Positions 1 to 8,695 of a DNA stretch of 64,000 nt are shown here, one piece after another. The translations under genes were made by a program, and so were the position numbers. Below the pieces are notes generated by a model. That model did not search any database. It saw only the letters and a program-made list of their open reading frames with translations, and had not been told where the DNA came from. The stretch comes from Pseudomonas fluorescens. Lineage in GTDB: Bacteria; Pseudomonadota; Gammaproteobacteria; Pseudomonadales; Pseudomonadaceae. Every line of letters begins with the position of its first letter. Positions within the stretch are counted from its first letter, which is position 1. The stretch spans positions 510,764 through 574,763 of the forward strand of contig NZ_MSDF01000016.1 of NCBI RefSeq assembly GCF_002022275.1, read 5' to 3'.

Positions 1-1470
<1,470 letters not shown>

Positions 1471-1490
1471 GGCTTTAAACCGGGTTGCTG

Positions 1491-1567
1491 CCATCGCAGG
1501 CAAGCCAGCTCCCACATTTGATTGGGTTCACACGGTCAAAATGTGGGAGCGGGCTTGCTCGCGAAGG
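1491..1567. repeat. REP/REPIN-type inverted repeat pair
   Basis: Two opposed REP hairpin arms: ATCGCAGGCAAGCCAGCTCC on the left and TGTGGGAGCGGGCTTGCTCG on the right, about 35 bases apart. The arms come from two slightly different subtypes. Located between the SDR and CDF genes. Confidence 0.85.
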
Positions 1568-1658
1568 CGCCAGATCGGCCAAAACAGGCCATAAGGTACA
1601 CTCCCCTCCTGAAAACCCCTCCGCGCTGTGCGGATTTAAGGTTTTGACGGGAGGAAAT

Positions 1659-2564
1659 GTGAGTAACCGAGGTGAGCAGGCACTGCTCAAACAATCGACC
1701 ATCCTGATGTTCGCGGTCGCGATCGCCGGGATTGTCACGGGTGTGATATCCGGCGCCCAATCCATTCTCTTCGACGGCTTTTTCTCGCTGATCGCCACCG
1801 CCATCAAGGTGTTGATGCTGATCACGGCCAAGCTGATCGCCAAGCAAAGCAACGAGCGCTTCCAGTTCGGTTATTGGCACCTGGAACCCATGGTGCTGTT
1901 GATCGAAGGCAGCTTCCTGTTGTTGATCGCGATCTACGCGTTCCTCAACGGCGTGTTCGGCATTATCAACGGCGGGCGCGAGATCGAGTTGGGGTTGGTG
2001 ATCGTCTATGCGGCGGTGTTTACCGTCGTCGAATTCGCCTACTTCTTCTACGTGCGCTACCGCAATCGCCAGCTTAAATCTTCATTGATCCAGTTCGACA
2101 ACATCAGCTGGCTGGTGGACGCGATGCTCTCGGTGGGCTTGCTGATCAGCTTTCTTGCGGCCTTGCTGCTCAAGTCCCAGGGCTATGGTGAGTGGGCGGT
2201 ATATGTGGACCCATTGATCCTGATCCTGTTGGCCCTGAGCATGCTGGCGCCGGCGTTCAAGATCCTGCGCCCGGCGTTGCGCGAGGTGCTCGGGATTGCC
2301 CCGGACCAGTTGGACGACAAGGTGCGTGAGGTGATGGACGCGGCGCAGGCCAAACATGGTTTCGACGGCTACGTGTCCTACGTGCAAAAGCACGGCCGGG
2401 CACGGTTTATCGAGATTCATGTGGTGTTGCCGGCGGATTACCCGGTGGATAACGTCGCGACGCTGGACGGGCTGCGTGAGGAGATATCCACAGGGCTCGG
2501 CAAAGCGGATGCGGCGCGGTGGTTGACGATCAGTTTTACCGGGGATCGCAAGTGGGTTGCGTGA
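1659..2564 (+). CDS. Cation diffusion facilitator (CDF) family transporter
   Basis: Inner-membrane divalent metal/proton antiporter of about 301 residues, probably exporting Zn, Fe or Co. Several hydrophobic helices run from residue 12 to about 210, the SLFDGFFSL-type second helix is seen as ILFDGFFSLIATAIK with the conserved Asp, and a matching WLVDAMLSVG occurs in the fifth-helix position. A soluble C-terminal domain follows, ending in an IHVVLP strand. I chose the GTG start at 1659 because GGGAGG lies just upstream; the frame stays open to 1485 but that part reads through the REP element and is not conserved in type. Confidence 0.88.
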   Translation: MSNRGEQALLKQSTILMFAVAIAGIVTGVISGAQSILFDGFFSLIATAIKVLMLITAKLIAKQSNERFQFGYWHLEPMVLLIEGSFLLLIAIYAFLNGVFGIINGGREIELGLVIVYAAVFTVVEFAYFFYVRYRNRQLKSSLIQFDNISWLVDAMLSVGLLISFLAALLLKSQGYGEWAVYVDPLILILLALSMLAPAFKILRPALREVLGIAPDQLDDKVREVMDAAQAKHGFDGYVSYVQKHGRARFIEIHVVLPADYPVDNVATLDGLREEISTGLGKADAARWLTISFTGDRKWVA

Positions 2565-2587
2565 CCGTCAGTTAGACCGAGGTGAGG

Positions 2588-2664
2588 CCATCGCAGGCAA
2601 GCCAGCTCCCACATTTTGACCGTGTGAACCCGATCAAATGTGGGAGCTGGCTTGCCTGCGATGA
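2588..2664. repeat. REP/REPIN-type inverted repeat pair
   Basis: Left arm ATCGCAGGCAAGCCAGCTCC and right arm GGGAGCTGGCTTGCCTGCGA are near-perfect mirror images separated by about 30 bases. It lies between the converging CDF and epimerase genes. Confidence 0.88.
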
Positions 2665-2675
2665 GGCCCTGAAGG

Positions 2676-3785
2676 TCAGCCCAGATGCCGGATAAGGCCC
2701 TGATAGCAGGTCGCCAAATGATAAGGCGTGGTCGACGGCATATCCCTCCGACTCACCTCTCCCCGGGCATCCAGGCATTCATTCCAACCCTTCTCATGTA
2801 AAAAGTGCTGCTGCAGCGCCAGCAATTGGCGTTCCAGCACCGCTTCACTGCCAGGCCGCAAGGTCAGTGCCCGCAGGTATTCCGCCTGGGCCCAGATCCG
2901 TTGCGTGGCGTCGCGCACGCTGCCATCCAGAGCGAGCATGCCGCTGACCGCGCCACTCACGTTATCCACACCCTTGAGCTCGGCGTAGGCAAACGCGCGG
3001 GTCAATGAAGCGTGCAAAGGCGTGCCCCGCAGCACATCCGACGATTCCAGCAAAAAGAACCATTCGAACTGGTGCCCGGGCTCAAACCAGTTATCCACAG
3101 CGCCCAGCGGTTTTTCCATCATCACGCCGGTCTGGCGGTCGATGAAGCGCTTTTGCATGGACGTGGCCAAATCCAGCAGCGCGTCGCGGGTGATGGCGTC
3201 TTCACGCACGGCCAGGGTGGCCAGGAAACCTTCGGCCAGGTGCATCAACGGGTTTTGCAGCGGCCCGGAATTGAGCGAAGACCAGTTGCGCTCCAGCACC
3301 GCGTCGTACAGGCCGTCGCCTGTGGCAAAGCGTTTGGCGACCACATCCAGCGCGGCATTGAGCACCGATTCCACCAGGGGCTCACGCACTTTGGCCCAGT
3401 AATGAGCGCAGGCGAAGATGATGAAGGCGTGGGTGTAGAGGTCTTTGCGCTTGTCCAGCGGCTTGCCGGCGGCGTCGATGCTGTAGAACCAGCCGCCGTG
3501 TTCGGCGTCGTGGAAATGCCGTTGCAGCGAGCGGAACAGCGCCGCCGCGCGGTTCTCAGCACACTCGGCGCCCGGCTCGCCGATCAGGCTGGCGAACAGG
3601 TACAGCTGACGGGCACAGGCCATGGCGCGGTAGCGTTGCGGGGGCAATGGCCGGTGATCGGCGTCCAGGGCTTCATAGGGCAATGCCAGCTCGGCATTCC
3701 AGCCCGGGCCCTGCCAGAGTGGCACGATCAGGCTGTGGAAGTGGGTGAGTAGAGTGTTCAAGGAGGGTTGGGAAGCGCTGGGCAT
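2676..3785 (-). CDS. AGE family epimerase/isomerase
   Basis: Protein of 369 residues resembling N-acylglucosamine 2-epimerase and mannose/cellobiose isomerases, soluble enzymes with an (alpha/alpha)6 barrel. Family landmarks visible are the RAMACARQLYLF helix, HGGWFYSIDAAG, KDLYTHAFIIFA, the PLMHLAEGFLA segment and the PGHQFEWFFLL motif, which carries a His of the active-site set. It probably isomerises an aldose/ketose such as mannose to fructose; the true sugar is unknown. It stands alone, with a REP element on each side. Confidence 0.85.
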   Translation of the reverse strand: MPSASQPSLNTLLTHFHSLIVPLWQGPGWNAELALPYEALDADHRPLPPQRYRAMACARQLYLFASLIGEPGAECAENRAAALFRSLQRHFHDAEHGGWFYSIDAAGKPLDKRKDLYTHAFIIFACAHYWAKVREPLVESVLNAALDVVAKRFATGDGLYDAVLERNWSSLNSGPLQNPLMHLAEGFLATLAVREDAITRDALLDLATSMQKRFIDRQTGVMMEKPLGAVDNWFEPGHQFEWFFLLESSDVLRGTPLHASLTRAFAYAELKGVDNVSGAVSGMLALDGSVRDATQRIWAQAEYLRALTLRPGSEAVLERQLLALQQHFLHEKGWNECLDARGEVSRRDMPSTTPYHLATCYQGLIRHLG

Positions 3786-3859
3786 TGGCTGGCGTCGTCA
3801 CGGCAGGGGTGTAGGCGCGCATGGTAGCAGGCTTGAGTTCTGTGGTGTCTGTGAGACCG

Positions 3860-3936
3860 CCATCGCGGGCAAGCCCGCTCCCACATTTGGAATGGCGAAC
3901 CCAATCCAATGTGGGAGCTGGCTTGCCTGCGATGGG
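3860..3936. repeat. REP/REPIN-type inverted repeat pair
   Basis: Opposed arms with a CGGGCAAGCCCG subtype on the left and a CTGGCTTGCCTG subtype on the right, between the epimerase start and the hupE 3' end. The mixed subtypes suggest the pair arose from two lineages or has drifted. Confidence 0.85.
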
Positions 3937-3956
3937 GGCCTTGAAGGCGCTGAAAA

Positions 3957-4529
3957 TCAGCCCGCCAACAACCAAACCCCAGTCGCCGCCGAAGCCGCCC
4001 CGGCCACGCGCACCAACGGCGCCGCCGCAGCCGGCAGGAAGCGCACGACGGCATAACCCGCCGCGTGCAGGACGGCAGTCGCCCCCACAAACCCGGCGGC
4101 ATACGCCCACGGGCTGGACATGTCCGGCAGCTCCAGGCCATGCGCCACACCATGAAACAGTGCAAACAACGCCGTAGCACCCACAGCCACAAACAACGGC
4201 GGCCGCACCGCCAGTGCCACCGCCAAACCGAGCGCCAGCACCGAAGCAGCAATCCCGCCTTCCAGCGCCGGCAATTCCAGCCCTTCAAAACCGAGCAGGC
4301 CGCCAATCAACATGGTGCCGACAAACGCACACGGCAGGGCCCAGCGCGCATTACCTTTTTGCTGCGCCGCCCACAAGCCGACAGCGACCATGGCCAATAA
4401 GTGATCAATGCCGCCCAAAGGATGGCTGATACCGGCCACCAGACCATTATCGCCATGCCCGGGGTGAGCAAAAGCGATGGCGGGGGCCAGCAGCAGGGCG
4501 GCGGTTGCGAGAAGTTTGTTGAGACCCAT
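3957..4529 (-). CDS. ureJ: HupE/UreJ family nickel transporter
   Basis: Membrane protein of 190 residues with a cleavable-looking N-terminal signal (ends AIAFA) followed by HPGHG, the metal-binding signature of the HupE/UreJ family, then HPLGGIDHLLAM and five further hydrophobic helices, including FHGVAHGLELP with conserved His residues. The family imports nickel for hydrogenase or urease. It is the last gene of the ureEFG block (24 bases after ureG), so nickel supply to urease is the natural role. Confidence 0.9.
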   Translation of the reverse strand: MGLNKLLATAALLLAPAIAFAHPGHGDNGLVAGISHPLGGIDHLLAMVAVGLWAAQQKGNARWALPCAFVGTMLIGGLLGFEGLELPALEGGIAASVLALGLAVALAVRPPLFVAVGATALFALFHGVAHGLELPDMSSPWAYAAGFVGATAVLHAAGYAVVRFLPAAAAPLVRVAGAASAATGVWLLAG

Positions 4530-4553
4530 GAACAGGCTCCTTTCAGGGTAGGG

Positions 4554-5168
4554 TCAGGCTGCAGTCAGCAAGCCCTGACGTTCGATAAAGGCGACGATTT
4601 CTTCCAGGCCGACGCCGGTTTTCTGGTTGCTGAACACAAAGGGTTTGCCGTTACGCATGCGCGTGGTGTCGCTGTTCATCAACTCAAGTGACGCGCCGAC
4701 CAGGGGGGCAAGGTCGATCTTGTTGATCACCAGCAGGTCGGATTTGCAAATACCGGGCCCGCCTTTGCGCGGCAGCTTGTCGCCCGCCGATACATCGATC
4801 ACGTAGATGGTCAGGTCCGATAGCTCGGGGCTGAAGGTCGCGGACAGGTTGTCGCCGCCGGACTCCACCAGAATCAGGTCCAGGCCGGGGAAGCGGCGGT
4901 TGAGTTGGTCCACGGCTTCCAGGTTGATCGAAGCGTCTTCGCGAATTGCCGTGTGCGGGCAGCCGCCGGTTTCCACGCCGATGATGCGCTCCGGCGCCAG
5001 CGCCTGGTTGCGCACCAGGAAGTCGGCATCTTCGCGGGTGTAGATGTCGTTGGTGACCACCGCCAGGTTGTAGCGATCGCGCAGGGCCAGGCACAGGGCC
5101 AGGGTCAGGGCCGTCTTGCCGGAACCTACCGGGCCGCCGATGCCGACACGCAGGGGTTGTGTGTTCAT
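4554..5168 (-). CDS. ureG: Urease accessory GTPase UreG
   Basis: SIMIBI-class GTPase of 204 residues that powers nickel insertion into the urease active site. Visible motifs are the P-loop [12 protein letters not shown] near residue 10, [12 protein letters not shown], the metal-bridging CPH within [13 protein letters not shown], the LVESGGDNL switch, and the guanine-specificity NKID in [10 protein letters not shown] placed the start at 5168, preceded by AGGAGAAGCACAT; the frame extends upstream but that part lies in ureF coding sequence and is not conserved. It forms a complex with UreF and UreD. Confidence 0.97.
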   Translation of the reverse strand: MNTQPLRVGIGGPVGSGKTALTLALCLALRDRYNLAVVTNDIYTREDADFLVRNQALAPERIIGVETGGCPHTAIREDASINLEAVDQLNRRFPGLDLILVESGGDNLSATFSPELSDLTIYVIDVSAGDKLPRKGGPGICKSDLLVINKIDLAPLVGASLELMNSDTTRMRNGKPFVFSNQKTGVGLEEIVAFIERQGLLTAA

Positions 5169-5179
5169 ATGTGCTTCTC

Positions 5180-5854
5180 CTAGGAACGGAACAGGCGGCT
5201 GTACTGGCGCTCGTGGGCCATGCACGCCAGGGACAGGCCGAACGCGGCGCTGCCCAGGTGATTGAGGTCGATGCGGGAGGCGTCCTGCTGGGCTTGTTGC
5301 AGCAGCGGCAGCAGTTCACTGGTCAGGCGTTGCGCGGCTTGCTGGCCCAGGGGCAGGGTTTTCATCAGCACGGCCAATTGGTTTTCCAGCCAACTCCATA
5401 GCCAGGCGGCGAGGGCGTCATCGGGGCTGATATGCCAGGCGCGGGCTGCCAGGGCCCAACCCAGGGCGAGATGAGGTTCTGCTAGCTGTTCAAGCAAACT
5501 GCGCGCGGCGTCGTCCAGTTCGGGCAAGCCGTTGAGTAGTTGCTGCAGGGAATAGCCCATCTGCCGGCTTTCCTGGTACAGCTCGCGGGTCTCGCGGCTG
5601 GCGCGGTGTTCTTCACACAGCGTGCTCAGCTGCGGCCAATCTTCATCCGCCGCGGCGCGGCAGTGGGCGAGCAGCAGCGGCGCTTCGAAGCGGGCGAGGT
5701 TGAGCGTCAACTGATCACTGATCCAGCGTCGTGCGCTGGCGGCATCCTTGACGCGACCATTCTCCACGGCCATTTCCAGGCCCTGGGAGTAGCTGTAGCC
5801 GCCAATCGGCAATTGCGGACTGGCCAGGCGCAACAGCGCCCAGGCCTGGTTCAC
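5180..5854 (-). CDS. ureF: Urease accessory protein UreF
   Basis: All-helical urease maturation protein of 224 residues that binds the UreD-apoenzyme complex and recruits UreG. It begins with the typical [21 protein letters not shown] segment and ends with the [16 protein letters not shown] tail that contacts UreG. It overlaps the 3' end of ureE by four bases (ATGA type), which indicates translational coupling. Confidence 0.96.
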   Translation of the reverse strand: MNQAWALLRLASPQLPIGGYSYSQGLEMAVENGRVKDAASARRWISDQLTLNLARFEAPLLLAHCRAAADEDWPQLSTLCEEHRASRETRELYQESRQMGYSLQQLLNGLPELDDAARSLLEQLAEPHLALGWALAARAWHISPDDALAAWLWSWLENQLAVLMKTLPLGQQAAQRLTSELLPLLQQAQQDASRIDLNHLGSAAFGLSLACMAHERQYSRLFRS

Positions 5855-6351
5855 AGGCGTACGCCGAACTGGTGCAGCTTGGGCGGGTAGTTAAAGTCTT
5901 CGTCGCCATGGCGCGAATGATGATGGCCGCCGCCGTAGGCGCCGTGTTCCGGCTGGAACGGGGCTTCGATGGTTTCAGTGGTGGCGCCCAATTGATCGAG
6001 CATCGCCTTGAGCACGTAGTCATCGAGCAGGCGCAGCCAGCCATCGCCCACTTGCAGCGCGACGTGGCGGTTGCCGAGGTGGTAGGCGGCGCGGGTCAAT
6101 TCAAAGGCGTTGGTGCAAGTGACGTGCAGCAGCTGTTCAGGGCGGGCACGCACGCGTACGACGCGTCCGTCTTCGGCTTGTAGGCATTCGCCATCGTGCA
6201 GCGGCGGCTGGCCGCGCTCCAGAAACAGGCCGACGTCTTCACCGTCGGCACTGAAACAGCGCAGACGGCTCTTGCTGCGCGCTTCGAAGTTCAGCAGCAA
6301 CTCGGCGGCCCAGAGGGCTTGGGGGGCGATTCGGCGGTGGATCACCAGCAT
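5851..6351 (-). CDS. ureE: Urease accessory nickel chaperone UreE
   Basis: Nickel metallochaperone of 166 residues. The N-terminal peptide-binding half has GEDVGLFLERGQPPLHDGE, the C-terminal metal-binding half has AYHLGNRHVALQVGDGWLR with the conserved interface His, and the tail is His-rich (GGGHHHSRHGDED). The start at 6351 gives the usual family length. The frame stays open to 6516, but that extension overlaps the sigma-54 promoter and has no family similarity. First gene of ureE-ureF-ureG-ureJ. Confidence 0.95.
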   Translation of the reverse strand: MLVIHRRIAPQALWAAELLLNFEARSKSRLRCFSADGEDVGLFLERGQPPLHDGECLQAEDGRVVRVRARPEQLLHVTCTNAFELTRAAYHLGNRHVALQVGDGWLRLLDDYVLKAMLDQLGATTETIEAPFQPEHGAYGGGHHHSRHGDEDFNYPPKLHQFGVRL

Positions 6352-6387
6352 CAGAAGGCTTCCAGCTATGAGCGATAAGAGAGCCAG

Positions 6388-6403
6388 AGCAAGGGGCTTG
6401 CCA
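6388..6403 (-). promoter_or_regulatory. Sigma-54-type -24/-12 promoter for ureEFG-ureJ
   Basis: On the minus strand the sequence reads TTGGCAAGCCCCTTGCT. The invariant GG (6402-6401) and GC (6390-6389) are separated by exactly ten bases, and TGGCA-N6-TTGC closely fits the TGGCAC-N5-TTGC consensus. Transcription would start near 6377, about 25 bases before ureE. Inference: RpoN, probably with NtrC, drives the nickel-insertion genes. Confidence 0.65.
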
Positions 6404-6692
6404 ACCCTGTAGTCGGGTGGGAAATCCCTGTAGGCAGGCGCGGTCATGCCACCGAATAGGGCGTCAGCGCGGTCCGGCAGTGATTCAATTTGGTGCGTGT
6501 TTTGAATGTATAGCACTGGATGTGGGCGTTTTGCGTTGAGATCCGCTACTCACAGGGTGAAATTTCTTTCATCTGTTTCTTTTCGGATTTTTATTCGGAC
6601 TTGTCCTACTGGGTTTCGAGATTTGGCCTTCCATAAGTTACGCGCCGTTTGATTAGGATTTGCGCCGTGTTTAATCCACCGCGACGTTCATC
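6404..6692. other. Intergenic region upstream of ureE and nlpC
   Basis: Contains the regulatory DNA between the divergent ureE operon and the NlpC/P60 gene. Apart from the sigma-54 site just beyond its left edge I see only A/T-rich tracts around 6555-6605 that could hold promoters; no gene. Confidence 0.4.
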
Positions 6693-7166
6693 ATGTTCAA
6701 ATCATTTTTGTATGTACTTATCGTCAGTCTGGCCTGTGCCCTGCCATCGGCGTCGGCCAACCTTCAGCATCGCCCCACCTCCATCAGCAATGTGATCGAT
6801 CGCGCCCATGAGCTGCTCGGCACGCCTTATAACGCGGGCGGGGATTCGGCGCAGCGTGGCTTCGATTGCAGCAGTTTCCTGGTCTATCTGTTCAAGACCG
6901 AGGCCAATATCCAACTGCCCCGCACCACCACCGACATGCACCGCTCAACGGCGGCGACCATCGAGCGCAGCGCGCTCAAGCCGGGCGATGCGGTGTTCTT
7001 TTCGGGTAATGGGCGCGGCCGGGTCAGCCACGTCGGCCTTTATATAGGCCAGGACAAGTTCATCCATTCGCCCAGCAGTGGCAAGCGTGTGCGAATCGAC
7101 TCGCTGACCAACACCTACTGGAAGAAGAACTACACCACCGCCAAGCGCTTTCACACGGCGGGCTGA
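6693..7166 (+). CDS. NlpC/P60 (C40) family peptidoglycan endopeptidase
   Basis: Secreted cysteine peptidase of 157 residues that should cut cell-wall stem peptides. An N-terminal signal peptide (about residues 1-22, ending ASA) is followed by one C40 domain. The catalytic Cys sits in GFDCSSFLVYLF, the His in GRVSHVGLYIG, and the polar third residue is the His of DKFIHSP. Short for the family, with no SH3 or LysM anchor, as in Spr/MepS-like enzymes. It stands alone and diverges from ureE. Confidence 0.9.
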   Translation: MFKSFLYVLIVSLACALPSASANLQHRPTSISNVIDRAHELLGTPYNAGGDSAQRGFDCSSFLVYLFKTEANIQLPRTTTDMHRSTAATIERSALKPGDAVFFSGNGRGRVSHVGLYIGQDKFIHSPSSGKRVRIDSLTNTYWKKNYTTAKRFHTAG

Positions 7167-7171
7167 CAGGC

Positions 7172-7804
7172 TTACTCGGTACTGCCCAGCCCTTGCCAGT
7201 GCTTGAGGCCGATAAAGATAAAGCGCAGTTGCTGGGTGATTTTCGCTTGGGGCGTGAGGTGGGCAGGCAACGCGTGTGCCGGCGGGTCGATGATGTCGGG
7301 CAGGGTGGCGAACACGCTCTTGACGATCAGGTCGGCCATTACATGCAAACCATCAGCGTCCAAATGCTGGAGCTTGGGCATAAACGTCAGGTCGGCGGCG
7401 AGGTCTCGCGTGATGTCTTCGCGCAGCGCACCAATGGCTTGGCGCACGGCCAGGCAGCCACCGTATTGCTCGCGGGCCAGGAACAGGAATTGCGAACGGT
7501 TGGCCGAGACCACATCGAGAAAGATCCGCACGGACGCGTCAATAATGCCACCCATCACGAATTCGTTATGGCGCACCAGGCGAATCGTGGCGCGGAAGGT
7601 CTGGCCGACTTCACTCACCAAGACCAGGCCCAACTGGTCCATATCATCAAAATGGCGATAGAACCCGGTCGGCACGATGCCGGCGGTTTTGGCCACTTCG
7701 CGCAGGCTCAGGCTGCCAAACCCACGGCCACACTCCATCAGATGGCGGGCAGCGTCCATCAAGGCGAGGCGGGTCTGTTGCTTCTGTTCGGCGCGGGGCA
7801 GCAT
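7172..7804 (-). CDS. TetR family transcriptional regulator, DesT-like
   Basis: DNA-binding repressor of 210 residues. The N-terminal helix-turn-helix is seen as SLREVAKTAGIVPTGFYRHF, followed by DMDQLGLVLV and an all-helical ligand domain. In P. aeruginosa the fatty-acid-saturation sensor desT lies next to ureE, as this gene nearly does, and the HTH has the FabR/DesT style, so a DesT-like sensor of acyl-CoA unsaturation is likely. However, no desaturase genes lie beside it here, so its targets are elsewhere or differ. The start at 7804 was preferred over 7849, which lacks a ribosome site. Confidence 0.75.
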   Translation of the reverse strand: MLPRAEQKQQTRLALMDAARHLMECGRGFGSLSLREVAKTAGIVPTGFYRHFDDMDQLGLVLVSEVGQTFRATIRLVRHNEFVMGGIIDASVRIFLDVVSANRSQFLFLAREQYGGCLAVRQAIGALREDITRDLAADLTFMPKLQHLDADGLHVMADLIVKSVFATLPDIIDPPAHALPAHLTPQAKITQQLRFIFIGLKHWQGLGSTE

Positions 7805-7910
7805 TGGCGGGTGGGCTTTGTCGGCAAGTACAGCGACGCACTCTAGCAAAACAGCTTTGCCGGCGTCGAACTTGGCAGGCGTAAGGCGTGACGCGGTTTA
7901 TAAAAAAGCA

Positions 7911-7939
7911 AAAGCCCGATCGGCAGATCGGGCTTTTTT
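7911..7939. terminator. Bidirectional rho-independent terminator
   Basis: An 11-bp perfect stem (AAAGCCCGATC / GATCGGGCTTT, 7911-7921 and 7926-7936) with a four-base loop and runs of A before and T after, so it can act in both directions. It lies between the TetR gene start and the 3' end of the repeat-protein gene at 7956. Confidence 0.9.
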
Positions 7940-7955
7940 CTGGGCCACCACGGGG

Positions 7956-8327
7956 TTAGCTCTGTGCTTGATGCAGTTCTTGCAGACGGTCCGAACCACC
8001 TTCAGCAACACCTTCGGTGTAAGCGCGTTTGTTGGCTTGTTCAGAGCCGCCTTCTACCAGACCTTTCTGTTCCAGGCGATCACGGCCACCTTCAGCAACA
8101 CCTTCGGTGTAGGCGCGTTTGTTGGCGTGTTCCGAACCATTTTCAGCAACGGCGCCTTTGGCGTAGTCACGGTTTTCGTCTTCTTGCGAACCGCTGCGAG
8201 CCAGGGTCTGGCTGGATTCAACGGCTTGAGCTTTGTTCTGTGGGGTAGCTTGTTCAGCGGCTGGCAGGGCAAAAGCACTGGAAGCGAGAACAGACAGCAG
8301 GGCGACAGCAAGTACTTGGCGTTTCAT
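7956..8327 (-). CDS. Small secreted protein with 30-residue tandem repeats
   Basis: Protein of 123 residues with a clear signal peptide (MKRQVLAVALLSVLASSAFA). The mature part is hydrophilic and built from a repeated unit containing NKRAYTEGVAEGG and DRL, two copies exactly 30 residues apart, with a degenerate earlier copy (GAVAENGSEHA). The two copies are almost identical at DNA level (about 7995-8036 and 8085-8126), showing a recent 90-bp duplication. AGGAG precedes the ATG at 8327. I do not recognise the function; a periplasmic stress or envelope protein is possible. Confidence 0.8.
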   Translation of the reverse strand: MKRQVLAVALLSVLASSAFALPAAEQATPQNKAQAVESSQTLARSGSQEDENRDYAKGAVAENGSEHANKRAYTEGVAEGGRDRLEQKGLVEGGSEQANKRAYTEGVAEGGSDRLQELHQAQS

Positions 8328-8695
8328 GAGGGTTGCTCCTTGGGAGGGCGATAAAGTGGGTACAGGGCTAATGCTACTCTCGATAAGTCGATATGAAAGT
8401 TCATAAACACAATGGTAATAATCAACAGAATTGATTGTTCCCGGCAGAGGCTCTAGAACGGACCTCTCAAGCCCGCGGTTTTGCACCAAGGTGGGTATTT
8501 TCGACCCGTTCGCGGGTAACACTGGTGCATTGTTGATGGTTCGGGCGACTGGGGCTGTAGGAAGAATCGCTTTTTTTGCGGTTAATTCGTTCTCCGGCTA
8601 AACCCCGGGGCTGTTTGCCAGTCGTAGCCTTATAAGCTGTAGTCACAAGGTGCGCCGCAGCGCGCACCCTCAGTCGTAATCAGGAGTCATGTGCA
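8328..8695. other. Intergenic region with nested hairpin element
   Basis: No gene is visible. At 8482-8529 a 7-bp arm (TGCACCA / TGGTGCA) encloses a UUCG-capped 5-bp hairpin (ACCCG-TTCG-CGGGT, 8504-8517). The region must also carry divergent promoters for the small repeat protein and asmA. The leader just before asmA has AGGAG at 8682-8686. Confidence 0.45.

Noticed and set aside
6352..6516. N-terminal extension of UreE with a hydrophobic segment
   Set aside because: It would cover the sigma-54 promoter and the expected transcription start; UreE homologs start at the 6351 position.
8482..8529. tRNA-like or tRNA remnant
   Set aside because: Stem lengths and loop sequences do not fit D, anticodon and T arms, and there is no acceptor stem with CCA.
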